A stretch of DNA of 64,000 bases from JAFEDN01 sp963832945 (GTDB lineage Bacteria > Pseudomonadota > Gammaproteobacteria > Coxiellales > Coxiellaceae), in NCBI GenBank assembly GCA_963832945.1, contig CAWHVV010000006.1:1-64000 (forward strand), in the 5' to 3' direction. How positions within the stretch are numbered: the stretch's first letter is position 1; each line of letters starts with the position of its first letter. Under the pieces are notes generated by a model that did no database searches, was not told where the DNA came from, and worked only from the letters and a program-made list of their open reading frames with translations. Made by a program: the position numbers and the translations under genes. Shown one piece after another: positions 61,601 through 64,000 of the stretch.

Positions 61601-63019
61601 ATGGTTTCAACTTTAGATAATCTTAAAACACGTTTCTGCCCAAGTCCCACGGGTTTGTTGCATTTAGGTAATTTACGTACGGCGTTATTTAGCGCCTTGT
61701 GGGCCACAAGCCGGAAAGGTTGTTTTTTGCTGCGTATTGAAGATACAGATCAGCAACGTTCCGAAGAGCAGTATACGATTCAGCTGGAAAAGGATCTGCT
61801 GTGGCTGGGTTTGGATTGGCAGGAAGGGCCGGGCCACGACAAGGGTAAGGGTCCTTATTATCAATCCATGCGTTCGGCCATTTATGATGATTATTACCAA
61901 CGGCTGGAAGCTATGGGCGCGGCTTATCCCTGCTTTTGTAGTGAAGAAGAGTTGGCGCTGGTGCGGAAAATTCAGCGCTCATCGGGGAAACCGCCGCGAT
62001 ATCCTGGCACTTGTCAAAATTTAACTCAGGAACAGATTGAAGCGAAACTGGCGCAGGGCGTTAAGCCGACTTTGCGTTTCCGTGTCCCTTTACGTCAGGA
62101 GACTCGTTTTATCGATCTGGTTCGTGGCGAACAATGTTTTAAGAGTGAAGATCTGGGCGATTTTATTATTCGACGCGCCGACGGCACTGCTCCCTTTTTG
62201 TATTGCAATGCGATTGACGATGCTTTGATGGAAGTCACTCATGTGTTGCGCGGCGAAGATCATGTCGCCAATACACCGCGGCAAATTTTAATCCTTGAGA
62301 CATTGGGATTACCTATCCCTGAATATGGGCATATTTCGCTGATTTTAGCTCCGGACGGCACGCTATTATCCAAGCGGCATGGCAGCCGGTCGTTGGTAGA
62401 ATTACGCGGCGAGGGATATTTACCGTTGGCGATCATCAATTATCTGGCGCGGCTGGGGCATTATTATGGTCATGATGAACTGCTTTCCAAAGACGAATTG
62501 GCTGCGCAATTTAAGTTGGCATCTCTCGGTCAATCTCCTGCGAAGTATAATCCCGCGCAAATATTGTTCTGGCAAAAAAAAGCGGTTGATCATTTGAGTA
62601 CTGAGGAAATGTGGAACTGGCTCGGAATTGAGTTTTTTTCATCCCTGCCGGAGAATCAGCGCGATCCTTTTATAGAAGTGATCAGGCCGAATATTCTGTT
62701 CCCTGGCGATGCCTATCGCTGGGCGAAAATTATTTTTGAAGACGAAATAACGGTTCGGGATTTGCAGACCGTCTCCGACCCCCGGTATTTTGCGCAGGCG
62801 CTGGCGGCATTTGAACGTTACGGCTCAGATGCCCGGAAGATTCTGGAACATTTAAAAACGGAATTGAATATAAAAGGTCAAATGCTATTTCAGCCATTGC
62901 GGCTGGCGCTGACTGGGGAACCGCACGGCCCGGAGCTTGGCAAACTAATGGTTTTAATCGAACCGGAAAAAATTAAACAACGTTTATTGGGGGCAAAACA
63001 TCGTGCTGAAAATTTATAA
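61601..63019 (+). CDS. gltX: Glutamyl-tRNA synthetase
   Basis: It charges tRNA-Glu. It has 472 residues. The class I signature is PSPTGLLHLGNLRTALF with HLGN at 21-24; the KMSKS loop is LLSKRHGS near 255. A zinc-site pattern CFC (~100) with YPGTC is visible. The anticodon-binding C-terminal region is complete. ATG 61601 follows GGAGA. The end overlaps the cysS GTG by 17 bases, so these two synthetases are made together. Confidence 0.96.
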   Translation: MVSTLDNLKTRFCPSPTGLLHLGNLRTALFSALWATSRKGCFLLRIEDTDQQRSEEQYTIQLEKDLLWLGLDWQEGPGHDKGKGPYYQSMRSAIYDDYYQRLEAMGAAYPCFCSEEELALVRKIQRSSGKPPRYPGTCQNLTQEQIEAKLAQGVKPTLRFRVPLRQETRFIDLVRGEQCFKSEDLGDFIIRRADGTAPFLYCNAIDDALMEVTHVLRGEDHVANTPRQILILETLGLPIPEYGHISLILAPDGTLLSKRHGSRSLVELRGEGYLPLAIINYLARLGHYYGHDELLSKDELAAQFKLASLGQSPAKYNPAQILFWQKKAVDHLSTEEMWNWLGIEFFSSLPENQRDPFIEVIRPNILFPGDAYRWAKIIFEDEITVRDLQTVSDPRYFAQALAAFERYGSDARKILEHLKTELNIKGQMLFQPLRLALTGEPHGPELGKLMVLIEPEKIKQRLLGAKHRAENL

Positions 63020-64000
63020 CAGTCTTACCGGCCGGAAAGAGGAATTTAAACCCATTGTTCCTGGGAAAATTGGAATTTATGTCTGCGGAAATACCGTTTA
63101 CGATTATTCCCATATCGGCCATGCGCGCTCGATGATCATGTTTGACATTGTGGTGCGTTACCTACGCAGCCAGGGTTATGAGGTGACTTACGTCCATAAC
63201 ATTACGGATATTGACGATAAAATCATTAAGCGCGCCCAGGAGAATCACGAGCCCATCGACGCGCTGACGCAACGTTTTGTCGATGCGCAGCACGAAGATG
63301 AAAAAGCTTTGGGATTATTACCACCGGATAGGGAACCGCGCGCTACTGAGTACATTCCGCAAATGCTGGCTTTAATTCAGCGATTAATGGATCAGGGCTA
63401 TGCCTATGTCGCCGAGAGTGGCGATGAAAAAGGCGATGTGTTATTTAACGTCCGGAAATTTCGGGAATATGGGAAATTATCTGGAAATACCGTTGAAAAA
63501 TTGTTGGCGGACCGTCTGGATTTTGCGTTATGGAAAATTGCCAAGCCTGGCGAACCGCATTGGTCTTCGCCATGGGGTGAGGGTAGACCCGGTTGGCATA
63601 TTGAATGCTCAGCGATGGCGACGGATTTACTGGGTCAGCCATTTGACATTCATGGCGGTGGCATGGATTTAAAATTTCCCCATCACGAAAACGAGATCGC
63701 CCAATCCGAAGCCGCCTGCGGCAAGCATTTCGCGCAGCTGTGGATGCACGTCGGGTTGTTGCAAGTCAATGGCGAGAAAATGTCGAAATCACTGAATAAT
63801 TTCCTGACTATTCGTGATGCATTAGAGAAACATCGTCCTGAAGAATTACGTTTTTTTATGATGAACAGTCTTTATAGTCGGCCGGCTGATTATACTCACA
63901 GTAGTTTAGATGAAGCTAAAATTCGTTTATGGCGCTTTTATAGAAGTATAGATGGCCTTATTGATCCACCGGAAAATATTCCTGATACAGCGGATGCTAC
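63003..64000 (+). CDS. cysS: Cysteinyl-tRNA synthetase (3' truncated by window)
   Basis: It charges tRNA-Cys. A GTG at 63003 opens VLKIYNSLTGRKEEFKPI and the frame stays open to the window end (about 332 residues seen of ~460). It has the zinc ligand YVCGNTVYD, the HIGH box HIGHAR at ~38-43, NITDIDDKIIKRA, GRPGWHIECSAMA, the zinc-binding FPHHENEIAQSEAACG and the KMSKS loop at 259-263. The start lies inside the last codons of gltX, with GGGGG-rich sequence upstream as a ribosome site. Confidence 0.95.
   Translation, partial: MLKIYNSLTGRKEEFKPIVPGKIGIYVCGNTVYDYSHIGHARSMIMFDIVVRYLRSQGYEVTYVHNITDIDDKIIKRAQENHEPIDALTQRFVDAQHEDEKALGLLPPDREPRATEYIPQMLALIQRLMDQGYAYVAESGDEKGDVLFNVRKFREYGKLSGNTVEKLLADRLDFALWKIAKPGEPHWSSPWGEGRPGWHIECSAMATDLLGQPFDIHGGGMDLKFPHHENEIAQSEAACGKHFAQLWMHVGLLQVNGEKMSKSLNNFLTIRDALEKHRPEELRFFMMNSLYSRPADYTHSSLDEAKIRLWRFYRSIDGLIDPPENIPDTADA

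Noticed and set aside
63400..63672. 90-codon plus-strand frame within cysS
   Set aside because: It is out of frame with the conserved CysS reading that runs through it.
1..64000. tRNA, rRNA or CRISPR loci
   Set aside because: I looked through the intergenic gaps and saw no cloverleaf, rRNA block or regularly spaced direct repeats; a covariance-model scan could still find a missed small RNA.

Overview
The window reads as a chromosomal segment of a gammaproteobacterium, most likely from the Legionellales and close to the Coxiellaceae. This is an inference from three things. The core proteins resemble gammaproteobacterial ones. S7 carries a Gly/Asp/Ala-rich insertion like one I recall in Coxiella S7. 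Conserved genes are interleaved with large, family-less proteins that have poly-Ser tails or ankyrin repeats, a look typical of intracellular bacteria with type IV effectors. No rRNA, tRNA, CRISPR array, phage genes or intact transposase was seen.

Layout. 1-19.3 kb: the end of rpoC, then the str, S10, spc and alpha gene clusters in canonical order on the + strand (rpsL-rpsG-fusA-tuf-rpsJ-...-secY-rpmJ-rpsM-rpsK-rpsD-rpoA-rplQ). In the first 7.9 kb every gene is broken by many one- or two-base frame breaks. Ten consecutive essential genes cannot all be dead, so this is almost certainly poor consensus sequence. From rpsS onward the genes are clean, with isolated breaks in rplX, an ATPase gene at 24.3 kb and tilS.

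19.3-30.6 kb: a nested inverted-repeat element, a membrane/coiled-coil protein, recN and nadK (minus), two accessory genes (an ORC-like ATPase with a lysine-less P-loop and a Ser-rich effector candidate), then grpE-dnaK-dnaJ with two recognisable sigma-32 type promoters.

30.6-40.8 kb is accessory-rich: a 155-bp MITE-like element, two unknown proteins around rdgC, the ABC-F gene uup, an orphan truncated hicB, nnrE, a 906-residue protein that joins a RelE-like N-terminus, a UvrD-type helicase and ankyrin repeats, and an AAA/DUF4143 ATPase remnant whose P-loop was deleted.

40.8-52.4 kb: an APC amino-acid permease, an M20 amidohydrolase, fadE and fadD (uptake, deacylation and beta-oxidation functions), a 929-residue effector candidate with a possible GT-B glycosyltransferase-like N-terminus and a poly-Ser tail, and a striking 1.4-kb fold-back element with ~490-bp inverted arms flanked by 12-bp direct repeats and holding a smaller MITE at its centre.

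52.4-64 kb: accA, tilS, a minus-strand run thiL-pgpA-yheS-membrane protein, gltA, and gltX-cysS running off the window. A ~140-bp dispersed repeat occurs three times in intergenic DNA (22.7, 54.7 and 61.5 kb). The best leads for new biology are the RelE-like/helicase/ankyrin fusion, the fold-back element, the two poly-Ser-(I/V)PGV proteins and the long-form S14 that keeps a zinc ribbon.
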